From Pelomonas sp. Root1444 (GTDB lineage Bacteria; Pseudomonadota; Gammaproteobacteria; Burkholderiales; Burkholderiaceae_C): a DNA stretch of 64,000 bases. The stretch lies in assembly GCF_001426885.1 (NCBI RefSeq), contig NZ_LMFP01000028.1, positions 1 to 64,000 on the forward strand, read 5' to 3'. Both the position numbers and the translations under genes were made by a program. The notes beneath the pieces are model-generated. The model ran no database searches. It was not told the DNA's origin and worked only from the letters and a program-made list of their open reading frames with translations. Position 1 is the stretch's first letter; each line of letters begins with the position of its first letter. Of this stretch, positions 24,433-33,366 are shown in pieces.

Positions 24433-24819
24433 GTGAAGACCATCCGGATCTGGTTCCTGCTGCTGCTGGCTGTACTGCTCCCCATCAGGGGTGCGGTGGC
24501 TGCAGCCATGCTGTGCCCGGTCGGCAGCTCGGGCATGCAGAGCGAACTGCGCATCGCTCAAGACGCGCACCACCACGACATGGACCACCAAGAGGCGGCG
24601 CACGACCATGGCGGCGCCGGCCACCATGACGGGCATGACCATAGTGCTGTGGACAAGTGCAACATGTGTTCGGCCTTCTGTTCATTGACGCCTTTGGTGA
24701 GCAATGCGCCCCAGCTGCCAGAGCCCGCGGCTCTTCCCAGCGTCAAGTTCCCGGATTTCTCGACTCCTGCGCCGAGCTTCCTCTCGGACCGCCAGGAGCG
24801 CCCACCCCGAACCATCTGA
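24433..24819 (+). CDS. secreted His-rich copper-region protein
   Basis: 128 aa. Signal peptide: MKTIRIWFLLLLAVLLPIRGAVAA (GTG start at 24433; a TTG 6 bp earlier is possible). The mature part has a His/Asp-rich metal-binding stretch (AHHHDMDHQEAAHDH, GHHDGHDH) and a CNMCSAFC thiol cluster. The pattern suggests a periplasmic copper-binding protein like those at the head of cop operons. It is the first gene after the CueR promoter. The sequence family is too variable for a firm name. Confidence 0.7.
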   Translation: MKTIRIWFLLLLAVLLPIRGAVAAAMLCPVGSSGMQSELRIAQDAHHHDMDHQEAAHDHGGAGHHDGHDHSAVDKCNMCSAFCSLTPLVSNAPQLPEPAALPSVKFPDFSTPAPSFLSDRQERPPRTI

Positions 24820-24826
24820 CCCACCT

Positions 24827-24845
24827 AGGCCTCCCAGGGAGGCCT
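24827..24845. repeat. intercistronic inverted repeat
   Basis: AGGCCTCCC and GGGAGGCCT are 9-bp arms around one A, just after the stop at 24819. There is no T-run, so it is more likely an mRNA processing or stability hairpin in the cop operon than a terminator. Confidence 0.45.
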
Positions 24846-24935
24846 GACTGGGCTCGTGCGTCCGCCAGTAGGCCGGCGCGCGGGAGTCCTCTGGCTATGG
24901 CGATGCCGAGCCGATGAACCACATGGTTTCGAACA

Positions 24936-25277
24936 ATGAACAACCTCTTTTTCGGGCTCGTGCCCGTGGCGGCGCTGTGCCTGCCCCTGCTTGCGCTTGG
25001 GCAAACGGGTCGAGCTGACCCTGCGGCCGCGAAGGCGCCCGCGCCCGCGCTGCGCTACCAATCGGCCTTCACTGACTACAAGCCCTGGCAAGACGCGAAG
25101 CCAGGGGACTGGCGAGCACTCAATGACGACCTGCGCGCTCAAGCGGCGGGCGGCAGTGGGCACGCTGGCCACAACATGCCGGGGATGCCGGCCGCGGCTT
25201 CGGCGCCAGCTCCGGCCGCATCCAAGCCGGCCATGCCGCAGCACGGCGCACATCACCAGCATGGAGGCAAGCAATGA
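24936..25277 (+). CDS. secreted hypothetical protein of the cop operon
   Basis: 113 aa with a signal peptide (MNNLFFGLVPVAALCLPLLA, cleavage near LALG-QT). The central motif RYQSAFTDYKPWQDAKPGDW is commonly seen in small proteins next to copper TolC-type genes. The tail is Pro/Ala/His-rich (MPQHGAHHQHGGK) and could bind metal. The stop overlaps the TolC gene start (ATGATGA), so they are coupled. The role is unknown; a periplasmic accessory for copper is inferred. Confidence 0.65.
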   Translation: MNNLFFGLVPVAALCLPLLALGQTGRADPAAAKAPAPALRYQSAFTDYKPWQDAKPGDWRALNDDLRAQAAGGSGHAGHNMPGMPAAASAPAPAASKPAMPQHGAHHQHGGKQ

Positions 25278-26671
25278 TGAAGTTGACCGCCGCCGCTCTA
25301 GCGGCCCTCCTGCTGGCAGGCTGCGCGTCGTTCTCCCCGGACGGCGGGGCCGGCAAGGTTACCGAACTGACGAAAGAGCGCACCGGCCAGAGCGTCAGCC
25401 TCCAGCGCTACGCGACGGACGTCGACTCCGCGAGCGTTCGCGTTGCGGAACTGCTCAAGCAGCAGCTGACCGCTGACGGCGCGGTCGAGGTTGCGCTTCT
25501 GAACAGCCGAGGCTTGCAGGCAAGCTTCTCGGAGCTTGGTATCGCCGAGGCCGACCGCGTGCGCGCGGGCCGCCTGGCCAATCCGACCTTCTCCTTTGGT
25601 CGCCTCAGTGGTCACGGTGTGACGGAGATCGACCGCTCGGTGATGTTCAACTTCCTCGGCCTGCTGACACTGCCCGTCGCGAGCCAGGTGGCGCAGCGAC
25701 AGCTCGAACAGGCGCAGTACCAGGCCGCCTTTGACGCTGTCGGCGTGGCGGCGGAAGCGCGCAAGGCGTTCTTCGGCGCAGTCGCCGCCCAGGACCTCGT
25801 GGGCTACTACGAGCAGGTCAAGGACGCGGCAGACGCTTCTAACGACCTGGCGCGGCGCATGCTGAAGGCGGGCAACTTCAGCAAGCTCGCCCAGATGCGC
25901 GAGCAGTCCTTCTATGCCGATGCGACTGCCAACCTGGCACGCGCGCGCCATCAGGCGGTCGCGGAGAGGGAGCGGCTGGTGCGAGCGCTGGGCCTGTCGG
26001 GCGACCAGCTCACTTTCCAACTCTCCGAGCATCTGCCCGAACTGCCGAAGACGCCCGTCGAACCGAAGGACGCCGAGCAGACCGCCATCGACAAGCGTCT
26101 GGATGTGCTGATGGCCAAGCGCGGTACGGAGGCCACGGCCAAGTCGCTGGGACTGACTCGGAGCACGCGTTTCATCAATGTCCTCCATGCTGGCTACGCC
26201 AACATGAGCGAGACGGGCGAACCGCGGAAGAACGGTTTTGAAATCGAGCTGGAGCTGCCGCTCTTCGACTTCGGTTCAACCCGCACGGCCCGGGCGGAAG
26301 CCATCTACATGCAGTCGGTCCATCGAACGGCTGAAGTCGCCGTCAACGCGCGGTCCGAAGTGCGCGAGTCCTACTCGGCCTACCGGACGGCGTTCGACCT
26401 GGCGCGGCACTATCGCGAAGAGGTTGTTCCTCTGCGCAAGCGCATCTCGGAAGAGAACCTGCTTCGCTACAACGGGATGCTCTCCAGCGTCTTCGAGTTG
26501 CTCGCGGATGCACGCGACCAGGTCTCAACCGTGACTGCCGCCATCGAAGCCCAGCGCGACTACTGGATTGCCGAGACCAATTTGCAAACAGCGCTGACGG
26601 GCCGTTCGCCCAGCGGCAGCCCCGCCATGGGTCCTGCGAAGGCCGCGGCCGCCGAGCAAGCCGGTCACTGA
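25274..26671 (+). CDS. TolC-family outer-membrane lipoprotein
   Basis: 465 aa. Lipoprotein signal with lipobox LLAGC (cysteine at about residue 17), followed by two copies of the OEP fold with long coiled-coil helices (VSQVAQRQLEQAQYQ, ADATANLARARHQAVAER). It would form a periplasm-spanning outer-membrane channel. It sits between the secreted protein and the multicopper oxidase in the cop operon. No RND partner is adjacent, so it may serve another pump or act in the oxidase path. Confidence 0.82.
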   Translation: MMKLTAAALAALLLAGCASFSPDGGAGKVTELTKERTGQSVSLQRYATDVDSASVRVAELLKQQLTADGAVEVALLNSRGLQASFSELGIAEADRVRAGRLANPTFSFGRLSGHGVTEIDRSVMFNFLGLLTLPVASQVAQRQLEQAQYQAAFDAVGVAAEARKAFFGAVAAQDLVGYYEQVKDAADASNDLARRMLKAGNFSKLAQMREQSFYADATANLARARHQAVAERERLVRALGLSGDQLTFQLSEHLPELPKTPVEPKDAEQTAIDKRLDVLMAKRGTEATAKSLGLTRSTRFINVLHAGYANMSETGEPRKNGFEIELELPLFDFGSTRTARAEAIYMQSVHRTAEVAVNARSEVRESYSAYRTAFDLARHYREEVVPLRKRISEENLLRYNGMLSSVFELLADARDQVSTVTAAIEAQRDYWIAETNLQTALTGRSPSGSPAMGPAKAAAAEQAGH

Positions 26672-26682
26672 AAGACATCGAC

Positions 26683-28050
26683 ATGAACAACCGCAGAACC
26701 TTCTTCAAGACGGCCGGTGCCACCTTCATTGGCGCAGCCGCAGTCAGCCGCGTGGGGGCCGCGTCCCTTCCGGAAGCCGTCATCCAGACAGCGGCGACGA
26801 CGCAGATTCCACCGCCGCCTCCAAACGGCCGGCCCTTCAATCCACTGGTGACGCTCAACGGCTGGTCGCTGCCCTGGCGAATGAAGGATGGCGTCAAGGA
26901 GTTCCACCTGGTCGCAGAGCCGGTCGTCCGGGAGATTGCACCCGGCATGAACGCCAACCTTTGGGGCTACAACGGCTCCAGCCCCGGGCCGACCATCGAG
27001 GCCGTCGAAGGCGATCGCGTCCGCATCTTCGTCACCAACAAGCTTCCCGAGGTGACGAGCGTGCACTGGCACGGCGTGCTGCTGCCCTCGGGGATGGACG
27101 GCGTAACCGGACTCACCCAGCCGCCCATCGCCGTGGGCAAGACCTTCATGTACGAGTTCGTGTTGCAACGCCCGGGCACGCACATGTACCACCCGCATGC
27201 CGACGAGATGGTCCAGATGGCGATGGGGATGATGGGCTTGTTCATCATCCATCCCAAGGACCCGAAGCAGTACCGCGTCGACCGCGACTACGGCTTCATC
27301 CTGAACGCCTACGACATCGAGCCGGGCAGCGCGACGCCGCGCGTGAACACCATGCTCGACTTCAACCTGTGGACATGGAACAGCCGGGCCTTCCCGGGCA
27401 TCGACCCCTTCGTCGCGCGAACGGGTGAAAGGGTGCGCATCCGGGTGGGCAACCTGACGATGACCAACCACCCCATCCACATGCACGGTCCCCACTTCGA
27501 GGTGACCGGCACGGATGGTGGTTGGGTTCCCAAAAGCGCGCGTTGGCCCGAGGTCACGACGGACGTGGCGGTGGGCCAGATGCGTGCCTTCGAGTTCGAC
27601 GCCGTCGCGGGCGACTGGGCCATCCACTGCCACAAGAGCCACCACACGATGAACGCTATGGGACACAACGTGCCCACCATGATCGGCGTCGACCACACCG
27701 AGGTCGCCAGGAAGATCACGAAGCTCGTCCCCGATTACATGGTCATGGGCGACAAGGGCATGCACGACATGGCCGAGATGGAGATGCCCATCCCGGACAA
27801 CACGCTGCCGATGATGACCGGCACCGGCCCGTTCGGGCCGGTGGGCATGGGCGGCATGTTCAGCGTCGTGAAGGTGCGCGACGACGTCAAGCGCGGGGAC
27901 TACACCGACCCCGGCCCCTACAAGCACCCGGCCGGCACGATCGCCAACGAATACACCGCTGAGATGCCCGAGCCTGAGCGCGCTGCCACGCCCAAGGGCG
28001 ACACCAAGCCCCTGCAAGTTCGCAAGCCCAGCGGCCACCAAGGCCATTGA
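26683..28050 (+). CDS. multicopper oxidase (CopA-oxidase type)
   Basis: 455 aa. The N terminus NNRRTFFKTAGATFIGAAA resembles a Tat signal (RR pair), fitting export of a folded copper enzyme. Copper-site motifs: HWHG near residue 127, HPHADE near 170, HPIHMHG near 265 and HCHKSHH near 312. The C-terminal third is Met/His-rich (MHDMAEMEMPIPDN, GMGGMF) as in Cu-resistance oxidases. Likely oxidises Cu(I) to less toxic Cu(II) in the periplasm. It is 12 bp after the TolC gene, same operon. Confidence 0.88.
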   Translation: MNNRRTFFKTAGATFIGAAAVSRVGAASLPEAVIQTAATTQIPPPPPNGRPFNPLVTLNGWSLPWRMKDGVKEFHLVAEPVVREIAPGMNANLWGYNGSSPGPTIEAVEGDRVRIFVTNKLPEVTSVHWHGVLLPSGMDGVTGLTQPPIAVGKTFMYEFVLQRPGTHMYHPHADEMVQMAMGMMGLFIIHPKDPKQYRVDRDYGFILNAYDIEPGSATPRVNTMLDFNLWTWNSRAFPGIDPFVARTGERVRIRVGNLTMTNHPIHMHGPHFEVTGTDGGWVPKSARWPEVTTDVAVGQMRAFEFDAVAGDWAIHCHKSHHTMNAMGHNVPTMIGVDHTEVARKITKLVPDYMVMGDKGMHDMAEMEMPIPDNTLPMMTGTGPFGPVGMGGMFSVVKVRDDVKRGDYTDPGPYKHPAGTIANEYTAEMPEPERAATPKGDTKPLQVRKPSGHQGH

Positions 28051-28061
28051 AAGAAGACCCC

Positions 28062-28553
28062 ATGAAGAAGCTACACGTTCTGACCCTGGCCGCGCTGGTG
28101 GCCGCCTCGTCCGCGGCCTTTGCCCACGGCGACGAAGAACACGCGAAGCCGCGCAAGTTCGATCCCGCGAAGGTGGAGGCCACCGATTTCGGCCAGGAAG
28201 GCGACCCAAAAAAGGTCACGCGCACGATCAAGGTCGACATGGCCGACAACATGCGGTTCACGCCGGCAAACCTTGCCGTCAAGCGCGGCGAAACCGTCAA
28301 GTTCGTCGTGCACAACGACGGCAAGCTTCTGCACGAGATGGTGCTGGGGACCAAGAAGGCCCTCGTCGAGCACGCGGAGTTGATGAAGAAGTTTCCCGAC
28401 ATGGAACACGCCGACCCCAGCATCGCCCACGTCAAGCCCGGCAAGCGCGGCGAAATCGTCTGGCAGTTCACCAAGCCCGGTGAGTTCCAGTTCGCCTGCC
28501 TGCAGCCGGGGCATTTCGAAGCCGGCATGGTCGGCAGGCTGACCGTCAAGTAG
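28062..28553 (+). CDS. cupredoxin-family periplasmic protein (CopI-like)
   Basis: 163 aa with a signal peptide (MKKLHVLTLAALVAASSAAFA). Type-1 copper ligands: His in KLLHEMVLG, and Cys, His and Met in FACLQPGHFEAGM near the end. An N-terminal HGDEEH adds His ligands. Proteins of this kind confer copper tolerance in Rubrivivax and other betaproteobacteria (CopI). ATG 28062 is chosen over an upstream TTG because the signal starts there. It lies 11 bp after the oxidase gene. Confidence 0.85.
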   Translation: MKKLHVLTLAALVAASSAAFAHGDEEHAKPRKFDPAKVEATDFGQEGDPKKVTRTIKVDMADNMRFTPANLAVKRGETVKFVVHNDGKLLHEMVLGTKKALVEHAELMKKFPDMEHADPSIAHVKPGKRGEIVWQFTKPGEFQFACLQPGHFEAGMVGRLTVK

Positions 28554-28585
28554 ATCGCCCAACCCACCCTGAAAGGACTCACGAC

Positions 28586-28927
28586 ATGAAACTCACCCAC
28601 ATCATCGCCATCGTCTCGTCCGCCACCGCCCTGAGCGCCACCGCACAGACAACTCCCGCGTCCGCCGCCGACCATGCAGCTCACCACCCGGCGACGGCCG
28701 CCGCGCCCCTGAGCGACGGGGAGGTGCGCAAGGTAGATAAGGCGCAGGGCAAGCTGACGCTGCGCCACGGGCCCCTGGAGAACCTCGCCATGCCAGCCAT
28801 GACCATGGTCTTCAAGGTCGCGGACCCGAAGATGCTGGACAGCCTCAAGGAGGGCGACAAGGTCAAGTTCACTGCGGACAAGGTGAACGGCGCCTTCACT
28901 GTCACGGCCATCCAGCCAACCAAGTGA
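28586..28927 (+). CDS. cusF: CusF-like periplasmic copper-binding protein
   Basis: 113 aa with a signal peptide (MKLTHIIAIVSSATALSATA). The CusF/OB-fold core reads GEVRKVDKAQGKLTLRHGPL, then NLAMPAMTMVFKV, with the Met pair that binds Cu(I)/Ag(I). The CusF tryptophan is not in its usual place (MPAMTM instead of W-x-x-M-x-M), a common variant. It delivers Cu(I) to CusB. The RND genes are 4.8 kb downstream, not adjacent. Confidence 0.85.
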   Translation: MKLTHIIAIVSSATALSATAQTTPASAADHAAHHPATAAAPLSDGEVRKVDKAQGKLTLRHGPLENLAMPAMTMVFKVADPKMLDSLKEGDKVKFTADKVNGAFTVTAIQPTK

Positions 28928-29149
28928 TGCCAGAGATCGGTCAGCGAAGCGGCTGGCTTCGCGCTGGCCGCTTCGCCGGCGACTATGGCGGCCAGGTGCG
29001 CAGGCTGTCGATGTTGTGCGCCTGCCGCCGAACCCAATGGCTTGATCGAGGTCAATCAGCGTTCAAAGCATTTCAGTGAGTATGGACTTCATGAACATGT
29101 CACCCGCTGGATCCCGTCAAGGTGTCTCCCTTGGAAAGCGCCCGTGACC

Positions 29150-29440
29150 ATGCAGGTGTCGAGCTCGGTCCCTGGCGCCCTGAAGGCCGCGGAGCTGCTT
29201 TCGACGGCGGGCGCGGCTGTGCTGGGCGCCGGAATCGCACTGTTGTGGCCCCGCCTGGCTGACGACGCGCCTGCCATCCTGGTTGTCGGCGCGCTCACTC
29301 ATGCCACCGGCATGGTTCTCAAGCAGCGTCTGCAACGCGGCCAAATCCAGCCGCGCTGGAGTCGGTGGCTCTTCGCGGGTTGCTGGATTGCCCTTGCCCT
29401 GCTGGGCATTGCGCTGGTCTGGCGTGTGGCACAGGGATAG
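29150..29440 (+). CDS. small membrane protein, 96 aa
   Basis: Three hydrophobic stretches: residues ~12-30 ([20 protein letters not shown]), ~39-55 ([16 protein letters not shown]) and ~73-92 ([18 protein letters not shown]). No signal peptide or metal motif. ATG 29150 is chosen; a GTG 6 bp upstream is equally good. It ends 13 bp before the second P-type ATPase gene and is probably co-transcribed. Function unknown; small membrane partners of copper ATPases are common. Confidence 0.6.
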   Translation: MQVSSSVPGALKAAELLSTAGAAVLGAGIALLWPRLADDAPAILVVGALTHATGMVLKQRLQRGQIQPRWSRWLFAGCWIALALLGIALVWRVAQG

Positions 29441-29453
29441 AACGGAGAAAGAT

Positions 29454-31862
29454 ATGGATCACCACCACAACCACGGCGGGCTCACCGCTGCCACCGTCTC
29501 CGAGCCCCACAGCGCCACGGTCTACACCTGCCCGATGCATCCAGAGGTCCGCCAGGACCGGCCCGGCGATTGCCCCAAATGCGGCATGCACCTGGTGCCC
29601 GAAGGCCAGGCCGAAGGCAACCGCATCGACACGGCGACACCGCGTGGCCATGACCATGGGCATGCTCATCACCACGACGGTCCCGCCACTGCATTGCGTC
29701 CCACGGCCGTCGCTGCCGGTGCTTCTCCAGCAGCTGCGCCCGCCGATGCGCCAGCAATGGCGGGCACCATCTACACCTGCCCAATGCACCCTGAGATCCG
29801 GCAGGACCATCCCGGCAGCTGCCCCAAGTGCGGCATGACGCTGGAGCCGTTGATCCCCGAGGCAACGGCGGACGACGACAACCCCGAACTGCGCGACTTC
29901 TCCCGACGCTTCTGGTGGACGCTGCCGCTGACGGTGGTGGTCACGACCTTGGCCATGGCCGGGCACCGCTTCGGCCTCATGGCCCCGGCCCAGCAAAGCT
30001 GGCTGGAATTGCTGCTCTCGTTGCCGGTGGTGCTCTGGGCCGGCTGGCCGTTCTTTGTGCGCTGCCTGCAGTCGTTCCTGCACCGCAGCCCGAACATGTG
30101 GACGCTCATCGGTATCGGCACCGGCGCGGCGTTCGCCTACAGCGTCGTGGCGACGGTCGCACCGCAGCTCTTCCCGACCAGCTTCACCGCTCACGGCCGC
30201 ATCGGCGTCTATTTCGAGGCGGCCGCAGTCATCATCTCGCTCACCCTGTTGGGCCAGATGCTGGAGTTGAAGGCGCGGTCCCAAACCTCCGCCGCCATCA
30301 AGTCGCTGCTTCGTCTCTCCCCCAAGACCGCCCGTCGCATCGAGCCCGACGGCAGCGAGGCGGACGTACCGCTTACCGATGTGCATGTGGGTGACCGTCT
30401 GCGCATCCGGCCGGGCGAAAAGGTACCGGTGGATGGCGTCGTGCTCGAAGGCACGAGCGCCGTCGACGAGGCCATGTTGACCGGCGAGCCGGTGCCCGTC
30501 ACGAAGCGCCCCGGTGACAAGGTCATCGGCGCCACCATCAACACCTCGGGCTCGCTGGTCATGAAGTCCGAGCGGGTCGGGTCGCAGACCATGCTGTCCC
30601 AGATCGTGCAGATGGTGGCGCAGGCCCAGCGCTCAAAGGCGCCCATGCAGCGCATGGCCGACCAGGTCGCCGGCTGGTTCGTGTTGGTCGTGATCGGTAT
30701 CGCCCTGGCTTCATTTTTCGCCTGGGGGTTGCTAGGCGGCGAGCAAGGCTGGCAGTTCGGGCTCATCAACGCGGTGTCGGTGCTCATCATTGCCTGCCCC
30801 TGTGCGCTGGGCCTTGCGACGCCGATGTCCATCATGGTGGCCACAGGCAAGGCGGCCACACAGGGCATCCTGTTCCGCGATGCGTCGGCCATCGAGAACT
30901 TCCGGCGCGTCGACACGATGATCGTCGACAAGACGGGCACGCTCACTGAAGGGAAGCCAGCTTTCGACCGCGCGGTGGCGACCCCGGGCGCGACCGAGGA
31001 CGAGGTGCTGCGCCTTGCAGCGAGCCTTGACCAGGGCAGCGAGCATCCGCTGGCGCACGCGATCGTGGACGCCGCGCGCAGCCGGAACCTGACCCTGTCG
31101 GCAGCAGTTGATTTCGAGTCCTCGACCGGCATCGGCGTGCGCGGCGGGATCGACGGGCAAAAGCTGGTGCTCGGCAATACCGCCCTGATGGAGCAGGACG
31201 GTGTCGACGTGACGCCGCTTCATGGTCCCGCGGAGGAAATGCGTCAGCGCGGCAGCAGCGTCATGTTTCTGGCTCGTGACGGGCAGCTGCTGGGCATCCT
31301 GGCGGTCTCGGATCCGATCAAGCCAAGCACGCCAGAGGCGGTGAAGAGCCTCCAGGATGCAGGGATGCGGGTGGTGATGGCCACGGGCGACGGCCTGACC
31401 ACCGCCAAGTCAGTCGCCAAGCAGCTGGGCATCGACGAGGTGTACGGCGAGGTCAAGCCCGCCGACAAGCTGGCGCTGGTCGACAGGTTGCAGCGCGAAG
31501 GCCGCGTCGTCGGCATGGCGGGTGACGGCATCAACGATGCCCCTGCGCTCGCCAAGGCCGACGTGGGTGTGGCGATGGGTACCGGCACCGACGTGGCCAT
31601 GAACAGCGCCCAGGTAACCCTGGTCAAGGGCGATCTCCGGGGCATCGCCCGCGCTCGCGGCATCTCGCAGGCGACCATCGCCAACATGCGACAGAACCTG
31701 ATGTTCGCCTTCGTCTACAACGCCCTGGGCGTACCGCTGGCGGCCGGAGCGCTGTACCCGTTCACCGGGTGGCTGCTGTCGCCCATGATTGCGGCGCTGG
31801 CCATGAGCCTGTCTTCGGTCAGCGTGGTTTTCAATTCGCTGCGGCTTCGGGGCGCCAAGTGA
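29454..31862 (+). CDS. Cu/Ag P1B-type ATPase with two N-terminal metal-binding repeats (CopF/SilP-like)
   Basis: 802 aa. Instead of HMA domains it has two heavy-metal-binding repeats: [20 protein letters not shown] near residues 24-43 and [20 protein letters not shown] near 105-124, with a His-rich linker ([11 protein letters not shown]). Then come CPC (448-450), D492 in DKTGT, and [10 protein letters not shown]. This architecture is typical of SilP/CopF-type Cu(I)/Ag(I) pumps. ATG 29454 follows GGAGAAAG. Its stop overlaps a GTG start (GTGA) of a small membrane protein. Confidence 0.92.
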   Translation: MDHHHNHGGLTAATVSEPHSATVYTCPMHPEVRQDRPGDCPKCGMHLVPEGQAEGNRIDTATPRGHDHGHAHHHDGPATALRPTAVAAGASPAAAPADAPAMAGTIYTCPMHPEIRQDHPGSCPKCGMTLEPLIPEATADDDNPELRDFSRRFWWTLPLTVVVTTLAMAGHRFGLMAPAQQSWLELLLSLPVVLWAGWPFFVRCLQSFLHRSPNMWTLIGIGTGAAFAYSVVATVAPQLFPTSFTAHGRIGVYFEAAAVIISLTLLGQMLELKARSQTSAAIKSLLRLSPKTARRIEPDGSEADVPLTDVHVGDRLRIRPGEKVPVDGVVLEGTSAVDEAMLTGEPVPVTKRPGDKVIGATINTSGSLVMKSERVGSQTMLSQIVQMVAQAQRSKAPMQRMADQVAGWFVLVVIGIALASFFAWGLLGGEQGWQFGLINAVSVLIIACPCALGLATPMSIMVATGKAATQGILFRDASAIENFRRVDTMIVDKTGTLTEGKPAFDRAVATPGATEDEVLRLAASLDQGSEHPLAHAIVDAARSRNLTLSAAVDFESSTGIGVRGGIDGQKLVLGNTALMEQDGVDVTPLHGPAEEMRQRGSSVMFLARDGQLLGILAVSDPIKPSTPEAVKSLQDAGMRVVMATGDGLTTAKSVAKQLGIDEVYGEVKPADKLALVDRLQREGRVVGMAGDGINDAPALAKADVGVAMGTGTDVAMNSAQVTLVKGDLRGIARARGISQATIANMRQNLMFAFVYNALGVPLAAGALYPFTGWLLSPMIAALAMSLSSVSVVFNSLRLRGAK

Positions 31863-32323
31863 ACAGCCGTACGGTCCAGCCGACCGTGCCAGCGCTGAAT
31901 CGCCGTCAGCGGGTCGCACGCACGTTGATCACCCTGAACGGCCTGTGGATAGTCGGACTCGGGCTGTACTTCATTTTTGTGCGCCCGGCGTTGCTGCCCG
32001 AGGATGTGCGCTACATCGGTCTGGAACCGGCGGCGATCCGCGCGCAGTTGCCAGGGTTGGAGCGCTGGCTGGGTCACGTCTTCATCGTGATGGGCGGCTT
32101 CATGGCTGGAGCCGGCGTGCTCACCCTGCATCTCGCCCGCAGCGCCCTATGGGAACGCCCCAGCACGCTGGTGACTGTGGCGGTCAGCGGTGCGCTGACG
32201 GTTGCACTGATGAGTGCGGTCAACTTTGCGATCGACTCCGACTTTCGGTGGGTGCTGTTGCTGCCCGTCGGCCTTTGGGCGGCAGGGCTCGGTTTCGCTT
32301 CGTCGGCACGCCAGGGCACGTAG
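31859..32323 (+). CDS. membrane protein, 154 aa
   Basis: GTG start at 31859 overlapping the ATPase stop, so probably coupled. Four hydrophobic segments: residues ~22-42 ([19 protein letters not shown]), ~72-92 ([17 protein letters not shown]), ~100-120 ([18 protein letters not shown]) and ~128-148 ([16 protein letters not shown]). No metal motif. No family recognised. Co-expression with a Cu/Ag pump suggests an accessory role. Confidence 0.6.
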   Translation: MNSRTVQPTVPALNRRQRVARTLITLNGLWIVGLGLYFIFVRPALLPEDVRYIGLEPAAIRAQLPGLERWLGHVFIVMGGFMAGAGVLTLHLARSALWERPSTLVTVAVSGALTVALMSAVNFAIDSDFRWVLLLPVGLWAAGLGFASSARQGT

Positions 32324-32420
32324 CTGCCGCGAACGCCAGCAACGCGCCAGCAACGGGAGCGCTGATTGCTGCGCCCTGAGGCGGGATCCCCCGCCGCGCC
32401 CGCTATTCAGGAGACTTTCC

Positions 32421-32768
32421 ATGAACCGCCTTCTTGCCACCTCGGTCCGTTTCGCTCTCTGTCCGGTTGTCCTCGCCGTTGGTTTGAGCAGTGCTGCGTT
32501 GGCTCAGCCAACCAACCACGGCTCCGAGCAAATGAACAAGGCCATGATGTCTGGCATGCAGCAGATGCAGGGCATGAAGATGACCGGCGACACCGACAAG
32601 GACTTCGCCATGATGATGAAGATGCATCACCAGCAAGCGCTGGACATGGCCAAGGCTGAGGTCGAGCACGGCAAGTCGGCTGAACTGAAGGCCATGGCCC
32701 AGAAGATGATCAAGGATCAGACGCAGGAAATCGCCAAGCTGGATGCTTGGCTGCAGAAGAGCAAGTGA
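32421..32768 (+). CDS. DUF305 secreted protein
   Basis: 115 aa with a signal peptide (to about ALAQ). The DUF305 core reads DKDFAMMMKMHHQQALDMAK and ELKAMAQKMIKDQTQEIAKL, the Met/His-rich four-helix bundle related to ferritin-like proteins. The region QMNKAMMSGMQQMQGMKM is a Met-rich copper-type binding stretch. An AGGAG site precedes ATG 32421. Likely periplasmic Cu/Ag binding or redox role; the exact function of DUF305 is unknown. Confidence 0.85.
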   Translation: MNRLLATSVRFALCPVVLAVGLSSAALAQPTNHGSEQMNKAMMSGMQQMQGMKMTGDTDKDFAMMMKMHHQQALDMAKAEVEHGKSAELKAMAQKMIKDQTQEIAKLDAWLQKSK

Positions 32769-32790
32769 GGCCTGGCCGCCGTTGCCAACC

Positions 32791-32820
32791 CGCCAAAAGA
32801 CGCAAGGCTTTGCGTTGGCG
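32791..32820. repeat. long imperfect hairpin after the DUF305 gene
   Basis: CGCCA...TGGCG outer arms and ACGCAA/TTGCGT inner arms around GGCT give a ~30-nt stem-loop 22 bp after the stop. No T-run follows. It may be a transcript 3'-end stabiliser or attenuator before the cus genes. Confidence 0.4.
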
Positions 32821-32867
32821 CAAGTCGACGCCGCCACAGTCCCCGTCCCAATCGCTAAACTCGCGAC

Positions 32868-33275
32868 ATGAAGTTGAAGAAGGCCTACCGACGCTGGTTC
32901 GCGAGCATGCTCGCGCTGGTGCTGGTGTGCCTGCAACTCTCGACGGCGGCCTACGCCTGCCCGGCACCTGCCGGGTCGCAGTCGACGCCGATGGTCGCCA
33001 TGGCCGGCATGTCCGACTGTGACCAGGCGTCCTCAATGGACACCCAGCAGCCGCAGTTGTGCAAGGCGCACTGCGACCGCGACAAGCAGACGGTCAACAA
33101 CGTGCCGGCACCGGATCTGGCGCCCACGGTCATCCTCGACCCGCTGCTGACCCGCCTGGCCCTCTGGCTTGCGCCCGAAGCGGTCGAGGCACTTCCGGCG
33201 GTCATCACCGCCCATACCGGCCCGCCTGACGGCACGCCGCCGGTCTATCTCGCCCTCCAGGTCTTCCGCATTTGA
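32868..33275 (+). CDS. secreted Cys-containing protein of the cus region
   Basis: 135 aa with a signal peptide (MKLKKAYRRWFASMLALVLV; cleavage after TAAYA). The mature part has Met and Cys clusters (MVAMAGMSDCDQ, LCKAHCDRD), likely Cu/Ag ligands. The tail ends LALQVFRI. Similar short proteins sit at the head of cusCBA-type operons in betaproteobacteria, resembling the place of CzcI in czc. The gene lies 91 bp before cusC, same direction. Confidence 0.65.
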   Translation: MKLKKAYRRWFASMLALVLVCLQLSTAAYACPAPAGSQSTPMVAMAGMSDCDQASSMDTQQPQLCKAHCDRDKQTVNNVPAPDLAPTVILDPLLTRLALWLAPEAVEALPAVITAHTGPPDGTPPVYLALQVFRI

Positions 33276-33366
33276 GCCCTGACGTCCGTGCTGCCGCCTG
33301 AGCGGCGGTGCATCCGCGTCTCGCGATCGTCCTCGATCGCTTCCAGGGTCTTTGTGGAGAGCCACC

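Noticed and set aside
26665-28209. Minus-strand 514-codon open frame opposite the multicopper oxidase
   Set aside because: Antisense shadow; the oxidase on the plus strand has all copper motifs.
28985-29149. Longer N terminus for the 96-aa membrane protein
   Set aside because: The extension is Arg/Cys/Trp-rich with no family features; the internal ATG/GTG gives a normal small membrane protein.
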